From an uncultured Eubacteriales bacterium (GTDB lineage: Bacteria; Bacillota; Clostridia; Oscillospirales; Oscillospiraceae): a stretch of DNA of 44,153 nucleotides. The stretch lies in contig URNZ01000011.1 of NCBI GenBank assembly GCA_900549405.1, positions 1 through 44,153 on the forward strand, read 5' to 3'. Under the pieces are notes generated by a model. The model made no database searches, was not told where the DNA came from, and was given only the letters and a program-made list of their open reading frames with translations. This document shows, piece by piece, positions 1 to 7,501 of the stretch (positions are counted from its first letter, which is position 1; every line of letters starts with the position of its first letter). Both the position numbers and the translations under genes were made by a program.

Positions 1-15
1 CGCAACAGTTACCGC

Positions 16-34
16 GGGCGGCCAAAGGCTGCCC
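16..34. repeat. Degenerate REP-like GC hairpin at window edge
   Basis: GGGCGGCC, a short A-rich loop and GGCTGCCC form a hairpin with one mismatch. It matches the GGGCGG...CCGCCC hairpins found in most gaps of this window but lacks their GTAG foot, so it looks like a decayed copy. It lies downstream of the mgsA stop codon and may act as its transcript end. Confidence 0.5.
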
Positions 35-57
35 GGACGATCCGGTAAAAACTCAAC

Positions 58-474
58 TCACAGCGCGAACGGCACCCGGTTGGGGTTCATGACCTCTCTC
101 CAGTCCAGGTCGCCCCGGGCCAGGCCGTGGATCAGCAGCTCGGCAGTGGCCACGTTGGTGGCCATGGGCACGGAGTGCTGGTCGCACAGGCGGGAGATAT
201 ACAGCACGTCCTTGTCCATCTCGTTGTCCAGGGGGGAGTTGAAGAACAGGACCATGTCGATCTCGTTATAGATGATGCGCTGGCCGATCTGCTCGATGCC
301 CCCGTGTTCGTGGGACAGGAACAGATGGACGGGCAGGCCGGTGGCGTCGGCCACCATGCGTCCGGTGGCGTTTGTGGCGCAGACGGAATGCTTGGACAGC
401 ACCCCGCAATAGGCGGTACAGAACTGCACCATCAGGTCTTGCTTTTTCGTGTGGCTCATAATGGCGATATTCAT
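58..474 (-). CDS. mgsA: Methylglyoxal synthase
   Basis: This enzyme converts dihydroxyacetone phosphate to methylglyoxal and phosphate in the cytoplasm, a bypass that releases phosphate when triose phosphates accumulate. The 138-residue product has the usual family length. It shows the MGS-like fold signatures: NATGRMVADATG near residue 36, the catalytic-aspartate region NEIDMVLFFNSPLDNEMDKD near residue 70, and the closing PMATNVATAELLI motif near residue 102. The ATG is preceded by AAGGAGG with a 10-base spacer. It lies 45 bases downstream of minD on the same strand, and mgsA close to min genes is a recurrent clostridial order. The genes usually found between them in such clusters (minE, rodA) are absent here. 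No allosteric or regulatory site was seen. Confidence 0.93.
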   Translation of the reverse strand: MNIAIMSHTKKQDLMVQFCTAYCGVLSKHSVCATNATGRMVADATGLPVHLFLSHEHGGIEQIGQRIIYNEIDMVLFFNSPLDNEMDKDVLYISRLCDQHSVPMATNVATAELLIHGLARGDLDWREVMNPNRVPFAL

Positions 475-519
475 GGTGGCGAAACCTCCTTGATCGTGAT
501 AGACGGCGTGATGTGGCGT

Positions 520-1254
520 TCAGCGGATGCGCATGATGGGGACGCGGCGGCCCATCAGCCGCCAGGCGATGTTTCGGCAGGCCATGGCCGCGCCCTTTCG
601 GCCCTGGCTGGTGAGGGGGATGCCCCGGTTGGCGCACAGCATGACCTGGGCGTCCTCGGGGATGACCCCGATCAGGGGCAGTCCGGCGGTGTTCATGGCG
701 TCGTCGATGGTGGTGCGCAGCTTGCGCAGCAGCTTGGGCTGGATGCGGTTCATCACCAGATGGACCTGGGGCAGCCAGTCCAGCTCGGCCACCACCCGCT
801 GGGCGTCCCGCAGGGAGGAGGCGTCGTTGGTGGCCACCACTAGGGCCCGGTCCGCCCCGCACACGGCATACTGAAAGCCGGGACCCAGTCCGGCGGGGGC
901 GTCGATGAGGATGTAGTCATACAGCGTCCGGGCGGCGGACAGCATAGAGCGCACCCGATAGGGGCTCAGGCTGGGGGGGAGGGACATGGGAGCAGTAAGT
1001 AAAGACAGCTCCTTCAGGTCCGGGTGGCGCACGGCGGCCCGGGACAGGGTGCAGCGGCCCAGGGCCACGTCGGCAAAGTCCATCAGGGCCCGGTCGCTCA
1101 GGCCGAGGGAGATGTCCAGATTCCGCAGACCGATGTCCATGTCGATGCACAATACCCGCTGCCCGGCCATAGCCAGGGCGGCGGCCACGCCGCCGGTGAC
1201 GGAGGTTTTGCCCGTGCCTCCCTTGCCAGAAGCCACGGCGATGACGATACCCAT
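520..1254 (-). CDS. minD: MinD-family septum-site ATPase (orphan, short C-terminus)
   Basis: MinD is a membrane-cycling ATPase that positions the division septum with MinC and MinE. The 244-residue protein has the deviant Walker A SGKGGTGKTS (residues 9-18), the MinD signature DMDIGLRNLDISLGL (about 38-52), Walker B-like ILIDAPAGLG (about 115) and VMNRI. It is about 20-25 residues shorter than typical MinD and ends RNIAWRLMGRRVPIMRIR. A basic amphipathic tail is possible there, but it is not the usual lysine/phenylalanine-rich targeting helix. Neither minC nor minE is present beside it. RBS AGGAGG lies just upstream of the ATG. Assignment to MinD rather than ParA or FlhG rests on the IGLRNLD motif. 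It may still localise by a different tail or serve another positioning role. Confidence 0.85.
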   Translation of the reverse strand: MGIVIAVASGKGGTGKTSVTGGVAAALAMAGQRVLCIDMDIGLRNLDISLGLSDRALMDFADVALGRCTLSRAAVRHPDLKELSLLTAPMSLPPSLSPYRVRSMLSAARTLYDYILIDAPAGLGPGFQYAVCGADRALVVATNDASSLRDAQRVVAELDWLPQVHLVMNRIQPKLLRKLRTTIDDAMNTAGLPLIGVIPEDAQVMLCANRGIPLTSQGRKGAAMACRNIAWRLMGRRVPIMRIR

Positions 1255-1281
1255 GAAAAACCTCCTATCACACCAAATAAA

Positions 1282-1309
1282 AGTGTATCACAAATCTGTT
1301 TCGCGTCAA
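1282..1309 (-). promoter_or_regulatory. Promoter of minD-mgsA
   Basis: Read on the minus strand, TTGACG (1304-1309), a 16-base spacer and TACACT (1282-1287) lie about 30 bases before the minD ATG. A TGA precedes the -10 hexamer, giving an extended -10. The rest of the gap up to rsmG is A/T-rich compared with the flanking genes. Confidence 0.6.
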
Positions 1310-1406
1310 TGGTTTTCAGACAAAAATTTGTCGAATGCCGGGGAAAAACCAAAAACCCAGGGGAACTTTCCACAAAAATGCGGAAAAATGTGGACAAAAT
1401 CCCACG

Positions 1407-2123
1407 TCACAGGGGCGCTTTTTGGATCTTGGCCCATCGGCGGGGGTAGCCCTTCAGGGTGGGGGCCACCTTTTCCACAATGACCAGCCGGTGTGTGACG
1501 TCTGCGCCGGGGATGGCGTAGTCCTTCACGTCCCGCACTCTGCCGCCCAGCAGCTTGATGGCGTGGGCGGCCTGGTCCAGCTCCTGGTCGCTGTCCACCG
1601 ACTTCATGGACAGGAAGCGGCCCCCCACCTTCACAAAGGGCAGGCACAGCTCGCTGAGAAGCCGCAGATCGGCCACGGCCCGGGCGGTGACCAGGTCGAA
1701 GGAGTCCCGCATGGACTTCTCCAGGGCCTTTTCCTCCGCCCGGCCTTGAATAGCCCGGACGCCGGTCAGTCCCAGCTGGGCGGAGACCTCATTCAGCCAG
1801 TCCACCCGCTTGTTCAGGCTGTCCAGCAAGGTCACATCCAACTGGGGCAGCAAAATCTTCAGGGGCAGGCCGGGAAAGCCCGCCCCGGTGCCCACGTCCA
1901 GCAGGGTGCGGGCGCCGGTCAGGTCGGCGCAGGGGAGCAGGGCGGCGCAGTCCAGCATGTGCAGCCGGGCCACCCCCGCCTCATCCCGGATGGCGGTGAG
2001 GTTCATCACCTGGTTTTTTTCCAGCAGCAGGCGGCCATATTCCGCTAATTTTTCTGCGGCGTCAGGGGGGACGGAGCCCGTCAGCCCCAGGGCCTCCAGG
2101 CCGGAGGAGATCAGTTCTTTCAT
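1407..2123 (-). CDS. rsmG: 16S rRNA (guanine527-N7)-methyltransferase
   Basis: RsmG (GidB) uses S-adenosylmethionine to methylate N7 of G527 in 16S rRNA; loss is linked to low-level streptomycin resistance in other bacteria. The 238-residue protein has the class I methyltransferase glycine-rich SAM loop LLDVGTGAGFPGLPLKIL (about residues 70-87), the preceding NLTAI segment typical of the family, and the TARAVADLRLLSELCLPFVKVGG stretch near residue 145. GAGG lies 7 bases before the ATG. In most relatives rsmG follows mnmG; here mnmG is about 24 kb away on the other strand, so the classical origin cluster has been dispersed. The upstream small membrane protein ends 9 bases before this start codon, so the two are probably co-transcribed. 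Confidence 0.95.
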   Translation of the reverse strand: MKELISSGLEALGLTGSVPPDAAEKLAEYGRLLLEKNQVMNLTAIRDEAGVARLHMLDCAALLPCADLTGARTLLDVGTGAGFPGLPLKILLPQLDVTLLDSLNKRVDWLNEVSAQLGLTGVRAIQGRAEEKALEKSMRDSFDLVTARAVADLRLLSELCLPFVKVGGRFLSMKSVDSDQELDQAAHAIKLLGGRVRDVKDYAIPGADVTHRLVIVEKVAPTLKGYPRRWAKIQKAPL

Positions 2124-2132
2124 AGTATAACC

Positions 2133-2507
2133 TCAAAAATTGCTCATCAGACCCAGCAGGCCGATGGGCAGGGTGAAGGCGGCCAGACAGAAGCACAGCA
2201 GGCTCAGCCCAAAGGCCAGCCCCCGGCGGGGGTGGCCGGTGGAGTGCCAGCTGACTAAAATCAGCGCCCCCAGGCCGATCAGCCCGGGCACGGTGAGCAG
2301 GGGGGCCAGGTTGCCAAGCATCCTGCCGGTGTAGAAATAGAAGGTGGTGAGACACAGCAGAATGACCATGTACACGATGCCGATCCAGGCCATGGTGCGC
2401 TTCACCGGGGAGGCGGGGACATAGGGCTCCTGCTGGTCCTGGTTCAGGTCGTCAGGGCGGTCAGGCTGGGGCTTTTGCTGAGAATTGGGTTGGTTGGCTT
2501 TGGCCAT
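2133..2507 (-). CDS. Small hydrophobic membrane protein of unknown function
   Basis: I do not recognise this 124-residue protein. The first 35 residues are hydrophilic and rich in Gln, Pro and Asp, with no signal peptide. They are followed by three hydrophobic segments: WIGIVYMVILLCLTTFYFY, a middle LAPLLTVPGLIGLGALILVSW and a C-terminal GLSLLCFCLAAFTLPIGLLGL. An amphipathic linker SWHSTGHPRRG joins the last two. It is therefore a likely polytopic inner-membrane protein with a cytoplasmic N-terminus. The start is supported by AAAGGAGG four bases upstream of the ATG. It sits between mscL and rsmG and its stop codon overlaps the rsmG ribosome-binding site, which suggests coupled expression with rsmG. 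No catalytic motif is visible. Confidence 0.7.
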   Translation of the reverse strand: MAKANQPNSQQKPQPDRPDDLNQDQQEPYVPASPVKRTMAWIGIVYMVILLCLTTFYFYTGRMLGNLAPLLTVPGLIGLGALILVSWHSTGHPRRGLAFGLSLLCFCLAAFTLPIGLLGLMSNF

Positions 2508-2532
2508 AGGGCCTCCTTTCCGTGGCGGCGGC

Positions 2533-2946
2533 TTACTTGTTCTGCTCCTTCAGCAGGTCGCGGATCTCCATGAGCAGCTTCTCCTGGGCGGAGGGCTCGG
2601 GGGGAGCGGCAGGGGCCTCCTCCTCCTTCTTCTTGGCCAGGGCGGCGGCCTTGTCGTGGAAGGTGTTGATGGCCTTTATCATGGTGAACACCACCAGGGC
2701 CATGATGAGGAAGTTCAGGATGGCGTTGATGAAGTTGCCATAGGTGATCACCGCCCCGCCCACGGTGACGGACAGGTCGGCAAAGGACACCTCGCTGGTG
2801 AAGATGCCCAGGATGGGCATGATGATGTCGGCGGTGAGGGAGTCAGCAATGGCCTTGAATGCGCCGCCGATGATGACGCCGACGGCCATGTCCATCACAT
2901 TGCCCCGGGCGATGAAGGTCTTGAACTCGTTGATAAACTTTTTCAT
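2533..2946 (-). CDS. mscL: Large-conductance mechanosensitive channel
   Basis: MscL is a pentameric inner-membrane channel that opens under extreme membrane tension and releases solutes after osmotic downshock. The product has the conserved N-terminal helix and TM1 (KKFINEFKTFIARGNVMDMA, then VGVIIGGAFKAI), the periplasmic loop, TM2 (FINAILNFLIMALVVFTMI) and a charged cytoplasmic helix ending EKLLMEIRDLLKEQ. An upstream in-frame ATG at 2958 (MIPAM...) exists, but GGAG touches that codon with no spacer. The ATG at 2946 has the same GGAG 12 bases upstream and matches the MKKF start of the family, so I chose it. The C-terminus carries a Lys/Glu/Ala/Pro linker that is longer than minimal. Confidence 0.93.
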   Translation of the reverse strand: MKKFINEFKTFIARGNVMDMAVGVIIGGAFKAIADSLTADIIMPILGIFTSEVSFADLSVTVGGAVITYGNFINAILNFLIMALVVFTMIKAINTFHDKAAALAKKKEEEAPAAPPEPSAQEKLLMEIRDLLKEQNK

Positions 2947-3237
2947 AGCAGGGATCATCTCCGATCAGAACATTGTTTTTTCGCGCGGCAAAAAATGGGA
3001 AGATGCTCCATCTCCATGACCCGCCCCCGGAAACCATTGGGCCCCAAGGGTTTCCGTGCTTGACCGCTCTGGAGCCGTTTTCAGGGGCCAAAATGACCCA
3101 AGATAGGGTCGGCGGCAGCGTGAGCGGCTGGAGACGGGTAAAACGTTCTGTAATAATTTGATGAAATATTACAGATTTAAATAAAGCGAGAAATTTTCCA
3201 CATTTGGAGCGGGAGATGGGGAAAGCGGGGGAGGGGA
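2947..3237. other. Gap without a gene between mscL and serS
   Basis: No supportable coding sequence is present. The stretch holds the mscL leader, a GC-rich middle, and an A/T-rich patch (about 3150-3200) containing TTTTCCACA, which resembles a DnaA box with one mismatch. I could not find a convincing minus-strand promoter for mscL. Confidence 0.4.
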
Positions 3238-3431
3238 GGGACGAGGGTAAGTATTGTGGGTGCGGTGGTCGTCGAGCGGGCGGACACAGAGGTCCGCCCC
3301 TACAGACAACCTACGTGACACGCCGTAGGGGACGACCTCTGTGTCGGCCCGTCGTTGGCGTATGCACCTCCGTGGTTCCCCTCATCCGTCACGGGCTTCG
3401 CCCGCGCCACCTTCCCCCGAGAGGAAGGCAT
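3238..3431. repeat. Composite palindromic repeat (two GTAG hairpins plus one outer arm)
   Basis: Two GC hairpins in opposite orientation (about 3278-3303 and 3326-3352), with GTAG at the foot of each stem, are followed by the outer arm CCTCATCCGTCACGGG...CCTTCCCC (3378-3431). The left outer arm is eroded to little more than GACGAGGGTA. The same order occurs intact at 13103-13335 and 21597-21833. The second hairpin has drifted (GGGACGAC against GTCGGCCC). The element sits downstream of serS. Confidence 0.75.
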
Positions 3432-3443
3432 TGGACGGGATAC

Positions 3444-4748
3444 TTACTTCTTAGGCACCAGCACCTTGGTGCCGCCCATGTAGGGCCACAGGACCTCGGG
3501 GATGGTGACGGAGCCGTCGGCCTGGAGGTTGTTCTCCAGGAAGGCGATGAGCATACGGGGGGGAGCCACCACGGTGTTGTTCAGGGTGTGGGGCAGATAC
3601 ATCTTGCCGTCCTCGCCCTTCACGCGCATCTTCAGGCGGCGGGCCTGGGCGTCGCCCAGGTTGGAGCAGGAGCACACCTCGAAATACTTCTGCTGGCGGG
3701 GGGACCAGGCCTCGATGTCGCAGGACTTCACCTTCAGGTCAGCCAGGTCGCCGGAGCAGCACTCCAGCTGGCGGACGGGGATGTCCAGGCTGCGGAACAG
3801 CTCCACGGAATACTGCCACATCTGGTCATACCACTTCATGGAGTCCTCGGGCTTGCAGACCACGATCATCTCCTGCTTCTCGAACTGGTGGATGCGGTAG
3901 ACGCCCCGCTCCTCGATGCCGTGGGCGCCCTTCTCCTTGCGGAAGCAGGGGGAGTAGGAGGTGAGGGTCTGGGGCAGGGTGGCCTCGGGGATGATCTGGT
4001 CGATGAACTTGCCGATCATGGAGTGCTCGCTGGTACCGATGAGGTACAGGTCCTCGCCCTCGATCTTATACATCATGGCCTCCATGTCGGTCTGGGACAT
4101 GACGCCCTCGACGACATTGCCGTGGATCATGAAGGGGGGGATGCAGAAGGTGAAACCCTTGTTGATCATAAAGTCACGGGCATAGGCCAGCACCGCCTCG
4201 TGGAGCCGGGCGATGTCGCCCATCAGGTAATAGAAGCCGTTGCCGGAGACACGGCCGGCGGCGTCCATGTCGATGCCGTTGAAGGACTCCATGATCTGGG
4301 TGTGGTAGGGGATCTCAAAATCGGGGGTGACGGGCTCGCCGAAGCGCTGGACCTCCACGTTGGCGGAGTCGTCGGGGCCGATGGGCACGGAGGGGTCGAT
4401 GATGTTGGGGATCTGGAGCATGATGTGGCGGATCTGGGCGGCCAGCTCGGTCTCCTTGGCCTCCAGCTGGGCCAGCCGGTCGGCGTTGGCCTTCACCTTG
4501 GCCTTGGCGGCCTCGGCCTCAGCCAGCTTGCTGGGGTCCTTCTTGGCCTGGCCCATCAGCATGCCCACCTGCTTGGACAGGGTGTTCCGCTGGGCCCGCA
4601 GGTCGTTGGCCTCGTTCACCGCGGCGCGGTTCTCCTCGTCCAGCGCCAGCACCTGGTCCACCAGGGGCAGCTTGGCGTCCTGAAACTTCTTCTTGATGTT
4701 CTCCTTAACGGCTTCGGGATTCTCCCGGACAAATTTCATATCCAGCAT
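3444..4748 (-). CDS. serS: Seryl-tRNA synthetase
   Basis: This class II aminoacyl-tRNA synthetase charges tRNA-Ser (and tRNA-Sec) with serine. The 434-residue protein starts MLDMKFVRENPEAVKENIKK. It has the long antiparallel coiled-coil arm (about residues 30-105, rich in Glu/Lys/Ala), motif 2 CFRKEKGAHG followed by YRIHQFEKQEM (about 255-285), and a motif 3 region APPRMLIAFLENN (about 395). The latter is a less common version than the G-R-T/L form, as in some clostridial enzymes. A longer reading frame extends to 4838, but the ATG at 4748 is preceded by AAGGAG with a 9-base spacer and is the family start. No T-box leader was found: the upstream region is filled with repeats. It appears to be monocistronic. 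Confidence 0.95.
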   Translation of the reverse strand: MLDMKFVRENPEAVKENIKKKFQDAKLPLVDQVLALDEENRAAVNEANDLRAQRNTLSKQVGMLMGQAKKDPSKLAEAEAAKAKVKANADRLAQLEAKETELAAQIRHIMLQIPNIIDPSVPIGPDDSANVEVQRFGEPVTPDFEIPYHTQIMESFNGIDMDAAGRVSGNGFYYLMGDIARLHEAVLAYARDFMINKGFTFCIPPFMIHGNVVEGVMSQTDMEAMMYKIEGEDLYLIGTSEHSMIGKFIDQIIPEATLPQTLTSYSPCFRKEKGAHGIEERGVYRIHQFEKQEMIVVCKPEDSMKWYDQMWQYSVELFRSLDIPVRQLECCSGDLADLKVKSCDIEAWSPRQQKYFEVCSCSNLGDAQARRLKMRVKGEDGKMYLPHTLNNTVVAPPRMLIAFLENNLQADGSVTIPEVLWPYMGGTKVLVPKK

Positions 4749-4824
4749 CGTTGATTTCTCCTTAATATATTGAAGTTTAAGAATCTGCGGGGTAGGGGGG
4801 AGGGGAGTGCATGTTCGCGGGCCA

Positions 4825-4950
4825 CCCTCATCCGTCATGGCTTCGCCATGCCACCTTCCCCCTGGAAGGGGGAAGGCTTTAGACGGGCGATTTTAGCCTT
4901 CCCCACCCAGGGGGGAAGGTGCCCCGAAGGGGCGGATGAGGGGGACCACC
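4825..4950. repeat. Inverted pair of outer-arm repeats upstream of serS
   Basis: The arm CCCTCATCCGTCATGGC...CTTCCCCC (4825-4880) is followed by its near reverse complement CCTTCCCC...GGATGAGGGGG (4897-4943). Each arm is itself made of small hairpins, for example CATGGC-TTC-GCCATG. Here the arms face each other with only about 15 bases between them, instead of enclosing GTAG hairpins as at 13103-13335. Confidence 0.75.
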
Positions 4951-4967
4951 GGTAGTGCATCCGCCAT

Positions 4968-5132
4968 CGGCGGGCGGACAAAGGCCGCCCCTACACGGGA
5001 ATACCGATGGTTTTCGTAGGGGCGGCTATCAGCCGCCCGGGATACCCGGCACGTTGACGGCGGGCGGATGATATCCGCCCCTACGATCTGTCTGTCGAAA
5101 TACGCCGTAGGGGCGGCCTTTGTCCGCCCGTT
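4968..5132. repeat. Array of four GTAG-footed REP-like hairpins
   Basis: Four hairpins with GGGCGG...CCGCCC stems lie at about 4971-4996, 5017-5040, 5061-5084 and 5107-5130, in alternating orientation. Each carries GTAG (or CTAC when reversed) at the stem foot. Loops and inner stem bases differ between copies while pairing is kept, for example inner CT/AG against AT/AT. Together with 4825-4950 they fill the gap between serS and the next gene. Confidence 0.8.
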
Positions 5133-5140
5133 GTGGGACA

Positions 5141-5156
5141 GGTTTCACGTGAAACA
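5141..5156. other. parS: parS site, 15 of 16 bases of consensus
   Basis: GGTTTCACGTGAAACA differs from the ParB target TGTTTCACGTGAAACA only at its first base; the 14-base core GTTTCACGTGAAAC is perfect. It lies 0.6 kb downstream of parB and about 2.5 kb from the perfect site at 7703. Origin-proximal parS sites near parAB are the rule in Firmicutes, so it is a probable ParB loading site. Confidence 0.9.
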
Positions 5157-5161
5157 TCCCA

Positions 5162-5767
5162 TCAATGCAGGGCGTTATAGATCTCCTCATACCGGTGATA
5201 GGGGGAGAAGCGGCCATTTTTGGTGGCGCTCTCCTGGGGGAGGTAGTTCTTCAGGGGGTCGCCGTCGCCGGTGTCCTCCAGATGGCGCATCAGGGTGCGG
5301 CACAGGGAATACTTGCCCCGGACATAGGCCTCGTCCACCTGCCAGAACCAGTCCAGAGCCTGGGCCGAGCGCTGCTGCCACTCCACGGTGTCCTGGGATG
5401 CGGCCAGGTCCTGCTCCAGCTGCTGCTTTTCCTGTTCCAGGTTAGATATCTGGGTCTCCAGATGGTCCATGGACTGTTTCAGATATTCGTTCTCCTGATA
5501 CAGGTTGTCCAGAGACTGGACGGCGGAGATAGACTGTTGCTGCAATTGGTTCAGCTTGTCGTTGGACTGCTGCTGCAAAATGTCGTTCTGGCGGCGCTCC
5601 ATCATAAAGGTGTACAGCAGCAGGACAAAGGCGGCGGCAAACAGGATGGTGATATACTGGAACACCGACTTCTGCCGGTGCTTGTGGGAGTGCTCCGGCT
5701 TTTTCTCCGGTTCCGGTTTTGATTCCTGCTCCGGGGCAGGGGAGAGGGGCTGCTTTTCTTCGCTCAC
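5162..5767 (-). CDS. Single-pass membrane protein with coiled coil, unknown function
   Basis: I do not recognise a named family. The 201 residues divide into a charged, proline-rich cytoplasmic head (MSEEKQPLSP...HSHKHRQK, 1-33), one transmembrane helix (VFQYITILFAAAFVLLLYTF, about 35-54), and a long coiled coil from about 58 to 125 with Gln/Leu/Glu heptads. A globular C-terminal part follows, containing WQQRSAQALDWFWQVDEAYVRG and ending HRYEEIYNALH. This topology (short inside head, TM, external coiled coil) recalls division or wall-associated proteins, but that is only a resemblance. Its ATG overlaps the parB stop by four bases (ATGA), so it is translationally coupled to parB and part of the parA-parB operon. 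The second parS site lies just past its end. Confidence 0.75.
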   Translation of the reverse strand: MSEEKQPLSPAPEQESKPEPEKKPEHSHKHRQKSVFQYITILFAAAFVLLLYTFMMERRQNDILQQQSNDKLNQLQQQSISAVQSLDNLYQENEYLKQSMDHLETQISNLEQEKQQLEQDLAASQDTVEWQQRSAQALDWFWQVDEAYVRGKYSLCRTLMRHLEDTGDGDPLKNYLPQESATKNGRFSPYHRYEEIYNALH

Positions 5768-6654
5768 AGGGGTTCCACCTCCCCATTATGCTGCTGGAGC
5801 AGGGCCAGCAGGCTCTCTAAGTCTTGGTCGTCGTAATACTCCAGCTGGATGCGGCCCTTTTTCCCCTTGTGGGAGATGGTGACTTTCCGGCCCAAGGAGC
5901 TGGACAGGCTCTTCTCCACCTCGCCCAGATAGAGGGCCAGGTCGGGGCGGCCATCGGGCTCTTTGGGGGGCTTTTCCCCCTTTTGCAGGGCCTTGATGAG
6001 GGCCTCGGTCTGGCGGACGGACAGCTGGTGCTCCACCACCTGCTGGGCGGCCTGGCGCTGCAGATCGGCGGTGGGGGCGGACAGAATGGCCCTGGCGTGT
6101 CCGGCGGACAGCTGTTCCTCCTCCACCAGGGCCAGCACCTCCTCAGGCAGGGCCAGCAGACGGAGCATGTTGGTGATGGCCGGGCGGGACTTGCCCATGC
6201 GCTGGGCCACCTGCTCCTGGGTCAGGCCATAGTCCTGCATCAGCACCTGATAGCCCTGGGCCTCCTCCACCGGGTTCAGGTCCTCCCGCTGAAGGTTTTC
6301 GATCAGGCCAAGCTCCATGACCTTCCGGTCATCCGCCGCGATGATGACGGCGGGGACCTGGTCCAGTCCGGCGGCCTTGGCCGCCCGCCACCGCCGCTCT
6401 CCGGCGATGATCTGATAATAGCCCGAGGACAGCCGCCGCACCGTCAGGGGCTGGATGACCCCGTGGACCCGGATAGACTCGGCCAGATCGGCCAGTGACT
6501 CCGGGTCAAAGCGCTTTCGCGGCTGATTCAGGCCGGGCTCCACCTGAGAGATGGGCAGCGAGACGGAGCCCTCCCCCTGGGCGGGCAGGTCTGGGTCGCC
6601 GAACAGGGCGTCCAGCCCCCGGCCCAGGCCGGTCTCAATTTTTCGTTTTGCCAT
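5764..6654 (-). CDS. parB: Chromosome-partitioning ParB / Spo0J
   Basis: ParB is a CTP-dependent DNA clamp that loads at parS, spreads, and directs origin segregation with ParA and SMC. The 296-residue product starts MAKRKIETGLGRGLDALFG, the family N-terminus that contacts ParA. It then has the ParB/sulfiredoxin CTP-binding domain with LIENLQREDLNPVEEA, GERRWRAAKAAGL and NQPRKRF, followed by a helix-turn-helix with LTQEQVAQRMGKSRPAITN (about residues 135-155) and a C-terminal dimerisation domain. An upstream ATG at 6702 exists, but GAGG six bases before the ATG at 6654 and family alignment favour the latter. It is 82 bases from parA, and its two probable targets, both parS sites, are within the window. 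It probably acts as Spo0J in this spore-former-like lineage. Confidence 0.95.
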   Translation of the reverse strand: MAKRKIETGLGRGLDALFGDPDLPAQGEGSVSLPISQVEPGLNQPRKRFDPESLADLAESIRVHGVIQPLTVRRLSSGYYQIIAGERRWRAAKAAGLDQVPAVIIAADDRKVMELGLIENLQREDLNPVEEAQGYQVLMQDYGLTQEQVAQRMGKSRPAITNMLRLLALPEEVLALVEEEQLSAGHARAILSAPTADLQRQAAQQVVEHQLSVRQTEALIKALQKGEKPPKEPDGRPDLALYLGEVEKSLSSSLGRKVTISHKGKKGRIQLEYYDDQDLESLLALLQQHNGEVEPL

Positions 6655-6697
6655 ATCAAACCTCGATTTCTTTCCAGTTTCCCAATTATTTGTGTCA

Positions 6698-6716
6698 CCC
6701 ACCCCTGCGGGGTGGG
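6698..6716. other. Perfect hairpin between parA and parB
   Basis: CCCACCCC, a TGC loop and GGGGTGGG form an uninterrupted 8-bp stem in the 82-base parA-parB gap. No T-run follows on the minus strand, so it is not a standard terminator. It may set the ratio of the two proteins by partial termination or by RNA protection. Confidence 0.45.
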
Positions 6717-6736
6717 GACACAGGCGTAAATTGGGC

Positions 6737-7501
6737 CTAATTCTTATCGTGGATGGCGATCATCTCCTGGGCCAGGGCGGTGTAGGCATCCGCCCCCCGG
6801 GAGAAGGGGTCGTATGCGGTGACGGGTTTGCCGTGGCTGGGGGCCTCGGACAGGCGGACGTTCCGGGGGATCACCGTGGCGTATACCTGGCCGGGGAAGT
6901 GGCGCTTCACCTCCGCCGCCACCTGGAGGGACAGGTTGGTGCGGCTGTCGAACATGGTCAGCAGCACGCCCTCCAGGGCCAGACCGGGGTTCATCTTCCG
7001 CTTTACCAGCCGGACGGTGGCCAGCAGATCGCTGAGTCCCTCCAGGGCGTAATACTCACACTGCACCGGCACCAGCAGAGAACCGGCGGCGCACAGGGCG
7101 TTCACCGTGAGCATCTCCAGGGAGGGGGGGCAGTCGATGAGGATGTAGTCATACCGGGGGGAGAGGACGTCCAGGGCCTGCTTCAGCAGGGTCTCCCGGT
7201 GGTCGATGCCGATCATCTCCACCCCCGCACCGGCCAGGGCCTTGTTAGAGGGGAGCACGTCCCCATATTTGGTGGACACCACCGCCCGCTCCACATCCGC
7301 GCCGTTGATGAGCACGTCGTAGATGTTGGGGGACGCGCCGTTTTTATCCACGCCCAGGCCGGAGGTGGCGTTGGCCTGGGGGTCGAAATCGCACAGCAGC
7401 ACCCGCTTCCCCTGGGCACAGAGGGTGGCTGTCAGGTTGACGGTGGTGGTGGTTTTGCCCACGCCGCCCTTTTGGTTGACCACTGCGATGATTCTGGCCA
7501 T
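6737..7501 (-). CDS. parA: Chromosome-partitioning ParA / Soj ATPase
   Basis: ParA/Soj is a DNA-binding ATPase that forms dynamic gradients on the nucleoid, moves ParB-parS complexes and, in Bacillus, influences DnaA. The 254-residue protein has the deviant Walker A NQKGGVGKTTTTVNL (residues 9-23), switch I DFDPQANATSGLG (about 38-50), Walker B YDYILIDCPPSLEMLTVNAL (about 115-135) and the YEYALEGL-type motif YYALEGLSDL. It has no N-terminal DNA-binding extension, so it is the small chromosomal Soj type. The start has TAGGAGG upstream. It is the first gene of a parA-parB-coiled-coil protein operon. The 392-base gap upstream contains the perfect parS site, so ParB bound there could affect its expression. 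Confidence 0.95.
   Translation of the reverse strand: MARIIAVVNQKGGVGKTTTTVNLTATLCAQGKRVLLCDFDPQANATSGLGVDKNGASPNIYDVLINGADVERAVVSTKYGDVLPSNKALAGAGVEMIGIDHRETLLKQALDVLSPRYDYILIDCPPSLEMLTVNALCAAGSLLVPVQCEYYALEGLSDLLATVRLVKRKMNPGLALEGVLLTMFDSRTNLSLQVAAEVKRHFPGQVYATVIPRNVRLSEAPSHGKPVTAYDPFSRGADAYTALAQEMIAIHDKN

Noticed and set aside
1261..1480. DnaA-box-like TTTCCACAA and TGTGGACAA motifs (also near 3196), as a replication origin
   Set aside because: Only single imperfect matches, no cluster and no A/T-rich unwinding region. dnaA and dnaN are absent. parS sites show origin proximity only.
2947..2958. ATG at 2958 as the mscL start
   Set aside because: The GGAG ribosome-binding site abuts this codon. 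The ATG at 2946 has a better distance and matches the family N-terminus.
3204..4754. A 516-codon plus-strand open frame opposite serS (and similar long frames opposite recJ, rel, pncB and others)
   Set aside because: They lie antisense to clearly conserved genes, have low-complexity Gly/Leu/Val/His-rich translations and no ribosome-binding site. They arise from the high GC content.
4749..5140. Possible T-box leader upstream of serS
   Set aside because: No conserved T-box core (TGGxACCGCG) or specifier loop was found. The region is fully explained by repeat elements.
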